A stretch of 64,000 nt of DNA, from NCBI RefSeq assembly GCF_020921035.1, contig NC_063157.1:20291015-20355014 (forward strand), written 5' to 3'. This DNA is from Rhodamnia argentea (Eukaryota > Streptophyta > Magnoliopsida > Myrtales > Myrtaceae). Below the pieces are notes generated by a model that ran no database searches, was not told the DNA's origin, and saw only the letters and a list, made by a program, of their open reading frames with translations. This document shows, in pieces, positions 23,201 through 35,500 of the stretch (its first letter is position 1; the number at the start of each line of letters is the position of its first letter). The translations under genes were made by a program, and so were the position numbers.

Positions 23201-25371
23201 AAATGTCCCTGATGAATATAACCTAGCCATGGACGACTAGACAAACAAAGCATAGCGCGCCTGCCTCTAATGACAATAGAAAAGAGCTTTGGGGCTTTCA
23301 GTCCTAAAAATCTGGAGCGAGAGTCGGAAAGCTGACCAGTTACCATGTCAACAACTGTCCTAAACAGAACTCCATTACTTAAACCAGCATTGAGGAAAAG
23401 ACTGGCAGGATGATCAGCACCATCCTCCCCACCAATTGATGCCTGGACTTCAAGAAAGAGGAGAGATTCTGGAGCTGCAGAAACACTCTGTACACTCAAA
23501 ATCTGCATGCAATCATCTGGATCCAACGATAAGATCCGAATAGTGTTGTCATATGAACCAACCGCAAGAAAACGAGATCTTTGCCTTCCTTCTGGCACAG
23601 GGGCTATGTCCAAGCAAGCAACATCTCCAGACATTTCATGCTTCTCTACCTCCATTAACTGACCAGTCATATCCACCTCGAAGTATATAAGCTCGCCTCC
23701 ACTGAGAGCAATCACCACTTGTAGCCTGTTAGAACCGACCTTCACTATAGTCCTCTTGCCAGGAGTCCTCCATTCATTAATACGACCATCTTCCCGGATG
23801 TGTCTGATACCGCTGGGGTGAACTTGCATTAAAGAATCATCGCCAATGAGGGACACTGCAAGGGATGGTGTAGTATCAAGAAACCCACTGTCACTTACTT
23901 CTTCGACTGTCTCACCAATCGAAAGCACAAGAGTTGCATTTGCAAATGACACGACGATGTACGCATCAAACTCATCAATTAAGTTCTTCTTCACAGTCCA
24001 AACAGCACTCGGTACACCAGGAAGCTGTGAAACGGCCATTTCACTAATGGCCAAACCCGGCCTTAGTATTCTCAAAGAAGATCGAGGACCCCGACCACAT
24101 AATGTGAATATCTGAGGTGTTTCTTCCTCAAATAGATTTTCTACTTTCATGTCCATTATGGGCATTAAGCTCTCGACCTGGTCAATCCTTACAAGATTTT
24201 TAAGGCTTCTAGGCTGGAAAAACACAGGCTGGAAACCTTCTTCAGTTTCCATTAGCGTAGCCGATGAAGCCTCCACATCAGCTTCTTCACCTATCGCCTG
24301 GAACTGATACAGAGCATGGTTTCCAAACTCAGATGCTGCAAACAGAAAACCTGATTTCAAAACGCACATGGAAGAAGTAACAGGAATTGTATCAAAATAC
24401 TTGATCCTCAACTCCTGAACATGTTCGCCATCATGCTCCAATGTGGCCTTAAATATATCCCCATACTCCGTCTGCAAAAGGAAGAAAAACATAGACTTCT
24501 GCTTGTGCGTAGCAGCCGAGACAATCAGCACACCACGTTCTGCTGGCAAATCAGCTCGTCTCGGAATAACTGCACGGACATCCGGGTGACCCTGGTTCTT
24601 ATAAATTACGAAATTCTCTGCACATACCAACACTCCACTAGGCCCGTCGCCTCCTCCAGGCACAGTAACGAGCATGTTAGCACCGTTATCGACGGCCTCC
24701 GACCATTTTCTGGATACATGGTTAAGCCCCAAATCAAGCTCATAAAATGTCAAGTGCTTTTGTGCCTCACTCGCTGCCTGACCGGTTGAATCTTGGTCAG
24801 CCTCCGAGTAATCCAGCTCAATTGCAGCAAATATTGGGTTATCAAACCCACAATCTACCCCACAAATCGAGTACGTTATGGTGTGTGACTTATGCGCCTC
24901 TAGAGGCGATGATATCGTCAACCTAGCCGCTGTATCTCTATTCAAAACGTAAACAAGCTTCTGCTTCTCACAAGCCCCAATCATGACAGCCCTTCCCTTA
25001 GGGTCGATGGCCAGGTACTGGCCCGGCACGATTCGTCGACACCCCGACTTACCGAAAGTCTCTTGGTGGATCTTGTCGAACACATTCTTCTCCTTATTGA
25101 ATTCCAAAATCACGATACGCCCGGAATCGGACCCGACGACGATGTAATCCTTCTGGGCTCCAGTGAGCCTGAACTGAGCTAAGGACCTGACGGCGCCGAA
25201 AATCTCAACCGAGAGGACGGTCTGGATCTTACCGCTATCGTCGGGGCGGAGGAGGTCGAGGATCTTGCCACGAGCGACGACTATCTCCTGGGACTTGCCG
25301 CCGGAGAAGTTGCCGTTGATGGCGCAGACTATGCCCGTGGCCTTCTGCAGGGTGAGACTGTAGAGGTACAT
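20238..25371 (-). CDS. SF3B3: Splicing factor 3B subunit 3 (SAP130)
   Basis: SF3B3 is a structural subunit of the SF3b complex of U2 snRNP, needed for branch-site recognition in the nucleus. Coding exons on the minus strand are 25371-22360, 22098-21607 and 20375-20238, joined in phase to 1213 residues, the size expected for plant SAP130. The protein starts MYLYSLTLQKATGIVCAING. The MMS1/DDB1-type beta-propeller region covers the first two thirds. An acidic insert (GGDDEDKNDP) lies near residue 830. The CPSF-A domain follows, with the conserved DENQL, RWVT, AGADKFGN and FPVK landmarks in exon 2. The single very large first coding exon is notable but clean. Intron 2 contains a 114-bp tandem duplication. 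The leader upstream of the start codon contains a GA-rich tract. Confidence 0.97.
20697..20924. repeat. 114-bp tandem duplication in SF3B3 intron 2
   Basis: Two adjacent copies (20697-20810 and 20811-20924) begin GGTAATTAGGGTCTTC and end ACACCTCAAACGCAAAT. They differ by only a few bases, so the duplication is recent or homogenised. It lies wholly inside the intron. Confidence 0.85.
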
Positions 25372-25690
25372 GGTGAAGCAATTAGGAACTCCTCAGCAAG
25401 AGCTGGTGCAGAGACAGAGAGAGAGAGAGAGCTAGAGAGGTGTTCAGGTGCTTGACATTTTCAGGTTTTGCAGTGGAGAGTGAAGGTGGAAGAGAGTTAG
25501 GGTTTTGCTCGACGGAGGACTTTGGGAGAAAGAGCGCGAGGGAGAATTCGCTCTCGTCGCACGTCGCACCGCCTCTGTCTTGATCGGACGGCTGAGTTTT
25601 AATCATAATGGATTGACTGCGCTGATCCAATTCGCCACCGTTCGATCGTGTGAAAATGTCTAATAGAGACTATCTACTGTTGTTAGGTGG
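25372..25690 (-). promoter_or_regulatory. SF3B3 leader and proximal promoter
   Basis: Immediately upstream of the SF3B3 start codon is a GA-rich microsatellite (25413-25430) and an AGGGTTTTGC stretch near 25499-25508. Pyrimidine-rich leaders of this kind are common in plant housekeeping genes. No TATA element was recognised, so the transcription start is not fixed. Confidence 0.4.
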
Positions 25691-25839
25691 TCCTTCGCGG
25701 GCGAGTGTGCCTAATTAAATTGATAATCCCATGAGCATCGATTCCATTTGGAAGTGATCATCGAGCAGGCTACAACCGAGCCGGGACTTAAGTCCGGACC
25801 TACCATAAATATTTTATATTCAAAATTTTGGATTGGAAG

Positions 25840-26131
25840 TAGGAGTGAGCAAAAAGAACAGATCGGATTAGGAATCACCCAGGACCGACCGGTTGGGCCC
25901 GATTCACGGTTTCCTTAAAAATCTTTGAAAAAATTATGTGAACCCTGAAAATTATTAGGAAAACTTATGCACATTTAAAATGAGAATATGTATTTCAAGT
26001 ACATGTAATTGGTTTCATTGGACCATATCGGTAGGTTCGGTCCCCGATTTCAAAAACTAGAAACCGATCTTTTCGATCTGGTTCCCGGCTCCGGGGTGAG
26101 ATCAGAACGGATCGGAAACCAACCACCCCTA
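25840..26131. mobile_element. Possible small hAT-type MITE
   Basis: The ends TAGGAGTG at 25840 and CACCCCTA at 26131 are inverted, and the similarity extends inward through GATCGG. The flanking octamers ATTGGAAG and ATCCGGAG agree at only 5 of 8 positions. The TAGGGGTG-type terminus and 8-base spacing suit hAT MITEs. It has no coding capacity. Confidence 0.45.
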
Positions 26132-26159
26132 ATCCGGAGGGACAAAATTTTCTCTCTAA

Positions 26160-27286
26160 GAGCATGTTTGGTAACGTTTCTATTCCTCCGATTCTGTTTC
26201 CCGGACAAAAATGAATTAGAAACGTATTTGGTAACGTAAATAATTTTAACTCTAATTATGCTCCCAGGAACATTTTTTAACCAAAAAAAAGAACAAAAAA
26301 AGGTTGGTACTCAAAAAAAAAAAAAAAGGAATGCTTTTAAGAATCAAAAAGGTAATTATAGTCTTCTCTCACTTTTGTCGGCCGCCCGAGGCGAGTCTGG
26401 ATAATTTTTTTTAAAATTTTTTTTTAGAAATTAATAAAAATATAAAAAAAAAATATTTAAAAAATCAAAAAAATGGAAAATTCATAAAAATTCTTTAAAA
26501 AATTGGATAAAATCAGAAAAAAAATTTCCAAAAATTCCAAAAAAAAATCTCAAAAATTAGGAGATGGATCATTTCAATCGGCCAATCCTTTTTGACGATT
26601 TTGCATTCCAATTTCTCCCAAATGACGATTTTGCCTCTCATAGGCAAATCGTTCCGAAAAATCTCAAAAATTCACAAAAAAATCTCAAAAAGTAGGAAAT
26701 GGGTCCATTCAACTGGCCAATTCTATTTTTGATGATTTTGCCATTCGATATTTCCTAAGCCCCGCCTGATTTGTTGCTGGAGTACTAAGTCGCATCGGTG
26801 ACCATCCTTATGATATCCAAAGATAAAATTGAGTCACCTACGTGGTAGAGATGGAATTTATTCATTTGGAGTAATTAAAGATAATCAAAGTTACCTCTTT
26901 CATCCTTCGCATATGCATAGTCTCAAGAGAAGCATGGGAAAACAATAATTTTAGCATATTATCCTTCCAAGAAATAAATCCGAAGCATCCCTATTTTCGC
27001 CAAAAAAATATCATAGTGCAAGAAGATTGCAACTGTGCGGTATGAGAAAAGTCATCAAATGTGATTATGTAATCATTTGATTTAAATGAAAAATTTGGAA
27101 GATAAATTATTTCCCGGATCGGAAATTTTGTGCAGTTACCAAACGTGCTTCTGTCTCGAGAACAAAAATCTTATGCAGTTATCAAACTCGTTCTAATTCT
27201 CTAAAATTCATCCATGAAATATAATAAAAAAAAATGATTCTAATCGGAATCACTTTTTTGAAACAAAAACATTACCAAACATGCCT
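26160..27286. mobile_element. PIF/Harbinger-like non-autonomous TIR element
   Basis: The left terminus GAGCATGTTTGGTAACGTTT is mirrored by AACATTACCAAACATGCCT at the right end. Both sides are bounded by TAA (26157-26159 and 27287-27289), the 3-bp target typical of PIF/Harbinger elements. Subterminal inverted similarity (TTTGGTAACG and related phrases) extends further inward. The interior is A-rich with repeated AAAAATC phrases and has no transposase frame. The element lies between SF3B3 and the dirigent gene. Confidence 0.65.
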
Positions 27287-27289
27287 TAA

Positions 27290-29100
27290 CCGCCCTTGTC
27301 TAAGGCCGACCAAATATGCTTTCGAGCCGAGCTCGCATGGGCCCGCCGACTAGCGGATCCGTCATTAGGTTTTATTCCACTATAATTAATTAATGACATC
27401 ATTGTTATCACATATCTCAGACTACTCTTGAAAAAATAAACAACTTTTAGATTCTATAATCGCAACTTAAAGTTTTTAACTCACAACCTAAAAGACTAAA
27501 TTTCTTCATTTTCATTTTTAGACTGCTTATAAAAATTATTTCAGTTAATATAATAAAATAAACTTAGATCGCATTTAATTTAGGACTTTGATTATAGAAA
27601 ATACTTTTTATTCCCTTCACAAGTTGTTACTTTATTGAAAGGCTAGTAAATTCATTGCAGTTTACTATTAATCAATGGCTTACGATACTGATAAAAATTC
27701 ACTTGAGTTGGTAATTAAAATATTTCATTTGAATTGGGGTAAATTGCTGATAGAATCATGTAATTACTTACCACACCAGTAGCATGTAACAACAGTTGGT
27801 GATTTATTACTTCATTGTCGTGCAAGTGTACTAAGTCCCTCATAATGTTCGTAGTTTACATTTCAGAATAGTTAATAATTTACTGCTTCATTGGAATATT
27901 TTGTAAATTGCTATTTCATTGGAATATTGGTGCATTAATGTTATTATTGGTAATACACTTACGAAACCCGTAAAGCTTCAGAAGAGTAAGTAATTTCCCT
28001 CTTCATTAGAATGATGGTAAATTCTTGATACTGTTGGTAATATGCAACCGGTTTAACCAACAAGCGAGTTCCCGATCATATTTTTTTACCAGCACAAAGG
28101 AAAACTACTGGCGAGATTGGGATTCTACGGACATGGAAATTTATTATAAAACTTCAGTATGAATTCAAGACTGGGATCACCTTGAGATATCAAGGATCAA
28201 TATAGCCTCTAACGTAGATTATGCACTTCATGAGAAGACCCGGAAAGGATGTGCCGGATCTCTCAGAAACTAAATCGAAATAAGAATGATCCGACTCATG
28301 AGTCCCGAAACTATCTTTTACTGCTTTTCCTAGAATTTTCACCGATAATCTCTATGTTACATAACTAAACTCTCTCTTTCACCAGAATTAGATAGCTTAA
28401 TAGTGATAAGGGCTCTCGCAAATCGCGATCTGCCCTCTTGGGAGGTGGCTGCACTTATCACCTAGTGTAAAAGTTCAATAGGCTAGTTCGAGAGCCTCCA
28501 AATTGCCCATTATTATAGAGAAGCGAATCAAGTGGCGGACTGGGTTGTCAAAGCCCACAGACGAAAGAATCTTTTTTGTAACTAGATCTCCAACCCCTGG
28601 CAAGTACTATAAAACCATTGAGATGCGGAGGCCCATTTAGTTTGTAATTCTGGATTCACTTAAAAGAAAATGAGAGGGATACTATCTTTTGATCGAAACA
28701 AAGTCTCTACATTAATCTTACCACTCACTCCGGCTTTCCCACCACAAAATGCATGGAATCGATTGGAGTGGGTGGTGAAAACAAGAAGTACAATTTTCAT
28801 GTAACAAAACCAAGATAAACCTAGTTGTTGCTAGAACAATTCATACCATATGATTACATTAATACTAATGTCAGAATTAAATAAGACCCAACTCTGCAAA
28901 AAGGCTTCTTCTTTGCAATGTCTCCTCTCAATCCTCCAGATGCAGGGTTAGTTGATGAGAGCCTTCCTTCATTTTTTTGGGGGATATGATTTGTAAAGCT
29001 TCCTAACAAATACACTCTCTTTTGCTGCTGGTGAGGTTTGGTTACTCAAACAACTCCACTTCCATCAGCTCCACATTCTGTAATTTGACACATTCTGAAA
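27290..29100. other. Intergenic, nothing recognised
   Basis: This AT-rich spacer separates the Harbinger-like element from the dirigent promoter. Phrases such as TTCATTGGAATATT recur around 27890-27925. No coding segment, RNA gene or complete transposon was recognised. Confidence 0.4.
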
Positions 29101-29112
29101 GGTCTCCCTCTC

Positions 29113-29119
29113 TATATAA
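29113..29119 (+). promoter_or_regulatory. TATA box of dirigent gene
   Basis: TATATAA sits 116 bases upstream of the chosen start codon, a normal distance for a plant TATA box with a leader of about 90 bases. Confidence 0.65.
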
Positions 29120-29234
29120 TCCCCCATTGACTCTCACTAGACATTCATCCACAGCAAAGCGTCTCCAGCGTTCCACCTGCTTTCTTTTCAAGCATACAAT
29201 TTGCTGCTTCTGGGCTCTTTACCCATCAAAAGAG

Positions 29235-30386
29235 ATGACTACTTCTCTTTTGTTCGCTTCCAAGGCCATCGCTCGCCTTCTGTTCATAATTATCGCCATC
29301 GGATGCGCCTGCTCGGCTAGGATCCTCGATGAGGTCGACCCTCAACCCCAGATCGTCACCGGTCCTCCTGGACTAACCAATCCCGGCGGGGCGCTTGTCC
29401 CCAGTGGGGCCGGCCCCGCCAGCACGTTACCAGGAGGTGGAGTCCCCGTTGCTGCCCCTGCCACAGTGGATGAGAGCGCAGACCCTCCTCTCCCCGATGA
29501 AGACGACACTGCCGGACCTGTTGCTGACGTGGCCCCTGCAACCCCAGAAGACGCCGCTGCGCCTGAACCTGAAGCACCTAGCGTTGTGGCAACGCCCGTC
29601 GCCAATGTGGCCCCGACTGTGGCTATTCCAGCACCAGGTGGGGCCGCCACGGTAGCTACTAATACTGCCGTGGCGGCGAAGCCCGGTGCCGACCCTCAGT
29701 TATCCTTCTTTATGCATGACATATTGGGCGGATTGCACCCGTCGTCCAGAGTGGTGACCGGGATCATAGCCAATTCGGGCGTCAACGGCCTCCCGTTCTC
29801 CAAGCCCAACAACAACATCTTCCCCATCAACGGCGGGGTCCCGTTGGTCAACGGCAACCTCAACGGACTGATCAACAGCAATAATATCCCTCGCCTCACT
29901 GGCCTCAACGGCGGGCAAGCGAACACTATAATTCAGAACAGCGGCAACAACAACCAAGTCTCAGGCGGAAACAACCAGCCATTCATCACCGCCGGGCAGC
30001 TCCCTGCCGGGGCCACGCTTCAGCAGCTCATGTTTGGGACAATAACGGTGATCGACAACGAGTTGACCGAAGGGCACGAGCTGGGCTCCTCAGTACTTGG
30101 CAAGGCACAAGGTTTCTATTTGGCTAGCTCCTTGGACGGCACTAGCCACACGATGGCACTGACGGTGCTGTTGCACGGCAGCGACCACGAAATAGACGAT
30201 ACCATCAGCTTCTTTGGGGTCCACCGCACAGCTTCAGTGGAGTCTCAGGTCGCCATCGTCGGCGGGACGGGGAAATACGAGCACGCCAAAGGTTATGCCA
30301 CTGTCGAGACTCTTCCTCAGGAAGATCAACACACGACAGATGGAGTGGACACCATCTTGCATTTCAATGTTTTCCTCACTGAGTAG
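29235..30386 (+). CDS. Dirigent protein, ESB1/DIR10-like, with Pro/Ala-rich N-terminus
   Basis: This is an intronless gene for a 383-residue secreted protein. The start at 29235 was chosen over upstream in-frame codons because it follows the TATA box and opens a signal peptide (residues 1-28, ending CACSA). Residues 29-150 are rich in Pro, Ala and acidic residues. The dirigent domain follows from about 155 (LSFFMHDILGG, with an Asn/Gly-rich insertion at 190-250) to the end, including FGTITVIDNELTEGHELGS, ISFFGVHRT and VGGTGKYEHAKGYATV. This layout is that of the ENHANCED SUBERIN1/DIR10 group, whose founder is needed for the lignin of the root Casparian strip. A similar cell-wall role is likely but inferred. 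The first cytosine-rich half raises local GC. Confidence 0.93.
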   Translation: MTTSLLFASKAIARLLFIIIAIGCACSARILDEVDPQPQIVTGPPGLTNPGGALVPSGAGPASTLPGGGVPVAAPATVDESADPPLPDEDDTAGPVADVAPATPEDAAAPEPEAPSVVATPVANVAPTVAIPAPGGAATVATNTAVAAKPGADPQLSFFMHDILGGLHPSSRVVTGIIANSGVNGLPFSKPNNNIFPINGGVPLVNGNLNGLINSNNIPRLTGLNGGQANTIIQNSGNNNQVSGGNNQPFITAGQLPAGATLQQLMFGTITVIDNELTEGHELGSSVLGKAQGFYLASSLDGTSHTMALTVLLHGSDHEIDDTISFFGVHRTASVESQVAIVGGTGKYEHAKGYATVETLPQEDQHTTDGVDTILHFNVFLTE

Positions 30387-32330
30387 GAAGTCCTGTGTCA
30401 TTTGCTGGATTGGAGGCTTGTCCTTTTGAGTGTGTTTGAATTGTCTTGATCACTTTACATGCATCTAAACCAATGTTTCTATTCCGATAAACTTCAGATG
30501 ATTTGCTCTCTTTTGCTTGAAAGAGAATATGATCTTTTCTAATCTAAATGACCGTCGCCGGCCGTTTCATCATTAATTATGCTCATCCGGTGGTTAAAAC
30601 TGATGCTCAGACTCTTGTTCATTATTAGATATGACTTAGCAAGTCCTTTCTGTCCAATTTTGAAACGGAAAGGACTTCCCCAAGTGCTGCAAATGGAACT
30701 TCGCCCATGGCAATCTGTCCCAGCGTCAAGCTGTGAGACCTGTATAATAAACATCAGTAGTAAGCTGTACTTCATGAACATCCATACTGAAGGAACAAGG
30801 AAACAAACAAGGATTACCTCATCCTGAGTATGCTATAGAGGGCGGAGTTCAACCGTTCATCTTAAGAAACATTAAGGCTCCGTTTGTACTTTGTTTCGTG
30901 GAGAACATTTTTCGGGAAAACATTTTCCAGCATTTGGATCGCGTAGGAAAATGAGTCGACAAAAAATGTTTTCCTAGTCAATGGAAAAATGTCTTCCTGC
31001 CAAAGCTTAAGTCCAGCAAAATTTATTTTTTCTTTAAAAAAAATTGGAAATTATTTTTCAAAATTTGACTAGGTAGCAGTGCGTAGACCAGAAACTCTGC
31101 GTTTGGGCACGGGAACCCCAATGCACATTCTCAGGCCCTTGGCAGGTATTAAAACTTAGGACAAAGTTAAGATCCAGTCGATTTGCTAGACTTTCTTTCA
31201 GTTATGACACTTATTAAGTGATGGTAAAGACAGAGCATAAGCTAAAGTGAAGTCTTAGTAGAAGTAATCCAATGCAATCTGTAGCATCACTCAATGCCCT
31301 GGCTTTGTATCTCAGCCCTGGAAAACATCATTTTGTTGTGTATTCATAAAACTTCTGCCATTCCTATCCTTTTTCCTCTTCTGTTTCCACTAAGTCTGTC
31401 GCATTGTTTATGCTTACAAGAGTTATTTCTTGTCTGGGATTGTACGATTGGAAAGCAGACGTTAGAAGGAAAGGCACCCGCCGAATAGAATGTGCAGTCC
31501 GCTGATTTCGAAGCGAAGTTCCCAGACGAGCAAGTGTGTGAAAAGAATTCAACAGTAATTGAAGCCAGTTATGCATATCGAGTTCTAGACTGCTCAAGTA
31601 CTTCATTTTGCTTTATGAGTTGCAAACCGAGAAAAGCTCGTCTTTCGCAAATCAGAGTTAAGCGCTTACATCTCTTGCTTCCTTGGTTAGACTGATTTTG
31701 AATGATTGGAAATGGAAATATGCCTTCTAAGAAAGTCTTAATTCTGCTAATGGAACTAGTTTAGTATAATGCCATATATGGCTTCCGTGGTTGGACGGTG
31801 ATTGGAAAGGAGATATGCCCTCGAAGAAGTCTTAATTCTGCTAATAGATACCTAACGACATACTGACTTCATATGGAATGCTTATTCGCTTTATAAGAAT
31901 GTGAACATCCGAAGTTTTCAAGTCGATACAGTCCTCTATTCTTGTAAATAAACGGAAGTCGACAATTGCAGTTCAAGAGCACAGTAATCCAAATAGGATA
32001 ATGTCCGATCGCTAGATCATTTTACACATGCATATGAACAAGAACCAGAAATCCTAGCCTTGATACTAAACCTAATACCAAAATAACCAACCCGTTTATT
32101 CGGTTTGTTCCTTCCCAAAAGCAGAAACAGTACAATCTTTCCCATGACAGAACAGTGCAACTTAACTATCTTCTGACAGTTGAAAAGCCTGCAATGATGC
32201 ATCAAAAGAACTCACTTCTCCAGCTTTTATTTGATTGATACATGAATGAAAACATTGAATCTCTATGAACTCCTCCTCAAAAGTCTCTCAAATGATCAAA
32301 ACTGTTTCAAAACATAAAAACAGAGATACA
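30387..32330. other. Intergenic with partial MITE end and small duplication
   Basis: Around 30874-30950 the sequence AAGGCTCCGTTTGTACTTTG resembles one end of a MITE, but no matching inverted end was found. Near 31700-31850 there is a diverged tandem duplication with a period of about 98 bases, sharing GTCTTAATTCTGCTAAT. No gene was recognised. The TRM 3' flank begins near the right end. Confidence 0.45.
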
Positions 32331-32339
32331 AGCCTAGAA

Positions 32340-32590
32340 TCATAACAAAGAGACACAAGCACTCATTTACATGCTGATGACCTCTGCCACAAGCTCATCA
32401 ATTACTAGCCTCTCCATCTCTGTAACTATGTCGCTCGCCTATTGTAAGTATTGATTTCCCTCTATTGAAAAAATACAAGCCAAGAATCAAAACAAAGCCT
32501 CACAAGCACCATTTACAAGCTGATGACCTCTGCCACGAGCTCATCAATCACTAGCCTCTCTATCTCTACGAGAATAGAATCTGAACAATC
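32340..32590. repeat. 146-bp tandem duplication covering the end of the TRM gene
   Basis: The GCTGATGACCTCTGCCA block occurs at 32373 and again at 32519. On the minus strand both copies encode the final residues VIDELVAEVIS followed by one residue and a stop. The copy nearer the gene (at 32519) is the one in frame with the TRM protein; the outer copy is a spare C-terminus in the 3' flank. Confidence 0.8.
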
Positions 32591-35500
32591 TCCTAAATCT
32601 AACGACTTAAAATCATTTTCCAGCAGCTGTTCAATCGACTCCTTTCTCAGTTGTCTAACCTGTCTGACTAGAAATTCACAGAGCACTTCCTCAATGGCAT
32701 CTCTAGTAAGACTGCTCCTAATCCTTGTCGATACAGGAATTCCTTGTGCTGGAACACCCAAAAATGAATGGAGAAATTTTGTCAAGAAAAAGTTTATTTG
32801 GTCGAATAGGAGCCTCCTTTCCGACCTTTTCCAAGACTTCTGCTCACCATATCTCTTTTCTAGGGCCTGAAAAACCGAGGGGCTTATCGGGCATTCTAAG
32901 GAGTGCCATTTATGAAGGCCAGTCGCGAGATTTGTACCATGAAGACCTGCCTCGATCAAAATATCAACGATATAATGGAAATCGCTACTTTCCTGAACAG
33001 CAAACGACCTTGTTAAATCTTCTCTTTCTTTAGATATTTGTGAAGGCCATTCCATGTTATGTCCATCGCCTGACCCAGTTCCATCTGAGCATGCTACCGA
33101 AGGCTCCAAATTAAAAAGGTGAAATTGCAGCCCAACACCTACCACAAAATTTTAGAAGTTAAATTATGAAAAAGATTAATGCTACTGAAAAAATGCAGCA
33201 AAGTTTACTGACCAAAGAGATCAGCGCTGCTGCTAAATGGAACTTCTTCATGTTCAAGAACTGAATCTGGACTAGGCTGATCAACATCCTCCAAACTCTT
33301 GAAGGAGACTGCTTCGATGCTGGAGCAACAAACAGCCATGGAGTCCTCTTCTGTAAATTCAGTTGACATGTCCTGGTCAATTGTCGTAACATTAGCAAAC
33401 CGTCATAGTACGACATCCAGCAATACCACCAAATAATGAGCAATCAAGACCGGTAAATTTCTGACATTGAAATCTTCAAAAGGCAATGGTTAAACAACTC
33501 ATGGGAAAAAATGCAAGAAAACATTTAAAAGAGATGATGAAGAAGAAAAATGTGATGTAGAGGTTCAACCCAATGCGAGATGATTGAGCAAAGTTGGCTG
33601 AAAATAGTTGACTGCAGTTTAGCACCAAAAGGAGCTCACAAAAAGACAATTCCATTCATGCAAACAGAACTTGCACCCTTCATCTGAAGAGTTGGTCAGT
33701 ACATGACAACGAACACAGGAAAAAAAAGGACACAAAATCATGAAGCAGAATTTTCTACAGACATCACATTGAATCTGCAAGGAGATTGACTTGGGAGTGG
33801 AAAGTGAAATTGACATGAGGAACTAGCTACTCTTTTACTGTTGAAGAATTAAGATTAAAGCAGTGTCCACAAATATGAACTTGAAGGTTTCAAGCATCCA
33901 GAAATTAAGTTGCTAGAAGAAGCAAATTAAAGCATGCTGAGAAAATCAGTGTTCCTAGCAATGATTATGTCCACACTAACTTTTGGCTTTTGCAGCATCT
34001 AGTGGAGAACAAATTTTATAAAATGAAACTAAGAAATAAGTTCAGCAGTGGATTTGCCAAGAAAACCATCATAACATTTCCAACTCTCTCATTTCCAGAT
34101 TTTAACCACCAAAGCTACTTTACCAGCTCATTTCTCTGATGTTAGCACTGTCTAGTGGCCTGAACAAAATCACTGTACTCTCAAGACCGGCTAAGGTTTG
34201 TAATTTATTGAGCATCAACAATAAATCATTTCATCTACTTCCTGACTCATGAGAATACCCTTTGGGTGTAGGAGTTTTTTTCCTTTTCAAATTATTTCTA
34301 ATGTTGATAGAGAAAGTGTCAGTTGGCTAAGCTCATAATACTCAGACACCAGGGTTAATGTCTATCAGGCAAAGAAATGGCTGACATGTTAAATTACAAA
34401 AAGATATGCCTCTCTACTCTTAATTTCCAACTTGGTCGAACAGTCAAGAAGTCCACAGGAACATTCTTTAAATAATCATCTGTCTGTTTTTCTCCTTTTG
34501 CAAAGTCAGCCACCAACATCAAGCACAAGGACATACACTACATACTATCCTATCATTAGTTCACTGACATTCAGAGGCCCGCGGTTATTAAGCGACTTTA
34601 TGCAACAAACTTGATGTAAAGAGAAATTATAGCAGGATGAACAAAATGAAGTGCAATTCCATGTCCAAAATTAAAATGTAAGAGAACGGACAGCCTAAAT
34701 TATGCCAACGACAAGTTTGTCAAACCTGTTGAATTGAATTCTCTGAAAGATTAGAGAAGAAATCAATATCTTCAGCCATGGGTGACTTCAGAGCCACAAA
34801 ATTCTGTTTTGAGTCTCCTGAAAAGAACAACTTATCCGACTCATTCTTCAGTTCCTGCAGGATCACTTTGGGCTCCAATGAGAATGCATTGTTCTTTTCC
34901 TGAGCTGACACACAACCTCCACGATTGAGTGCATGCAAAAATCTGGAGTTGTTGCGACGGGATACTGAGTTTCTTAATTTTGAGGAGTCTTTCCAATTGA
35001 AATCTTTCTCCCTTGACCTGCTTCGAACCACATCATGTGAAAATTCATGTCCTTTAGACCAGCTGCAACCACTTTTCTTCCTGGTTCTGGGACTTGCAAA
35101 CATAATAGAAGGTAATGAGGATCTAGAAGTTGGTGATTTTCCGAGCCGCCCAGTTTTCCAACAGTCTCTAGCACTAATTACAGAGAAACTAGTTAAATTC
35201 TCAACTGCACCAAACCTCCCTGTGTGATTGCCTGGAGCAGAACCATTGAAATTTCTAAACATAACATTACATTTATGTGTGGAAACCGTTTCCCCAATGG
35301 TCCTGCTTCCACCTGCCCAACCAACCTCTTGATTTTCTTTAGTACTCTTCCATGTTTTCGAGATTCTCCTCTCGACCTTTCTAGCCATATATGGTTCTTC
35401 TGGAGAAGAGGTCAAAGATTGATTTCTCTTCTTCCTATCTGATGTACTGAGAAAATATGGCATTAACAGCTGAGACTCTCTTGTAGAGGAATCAGAATTT

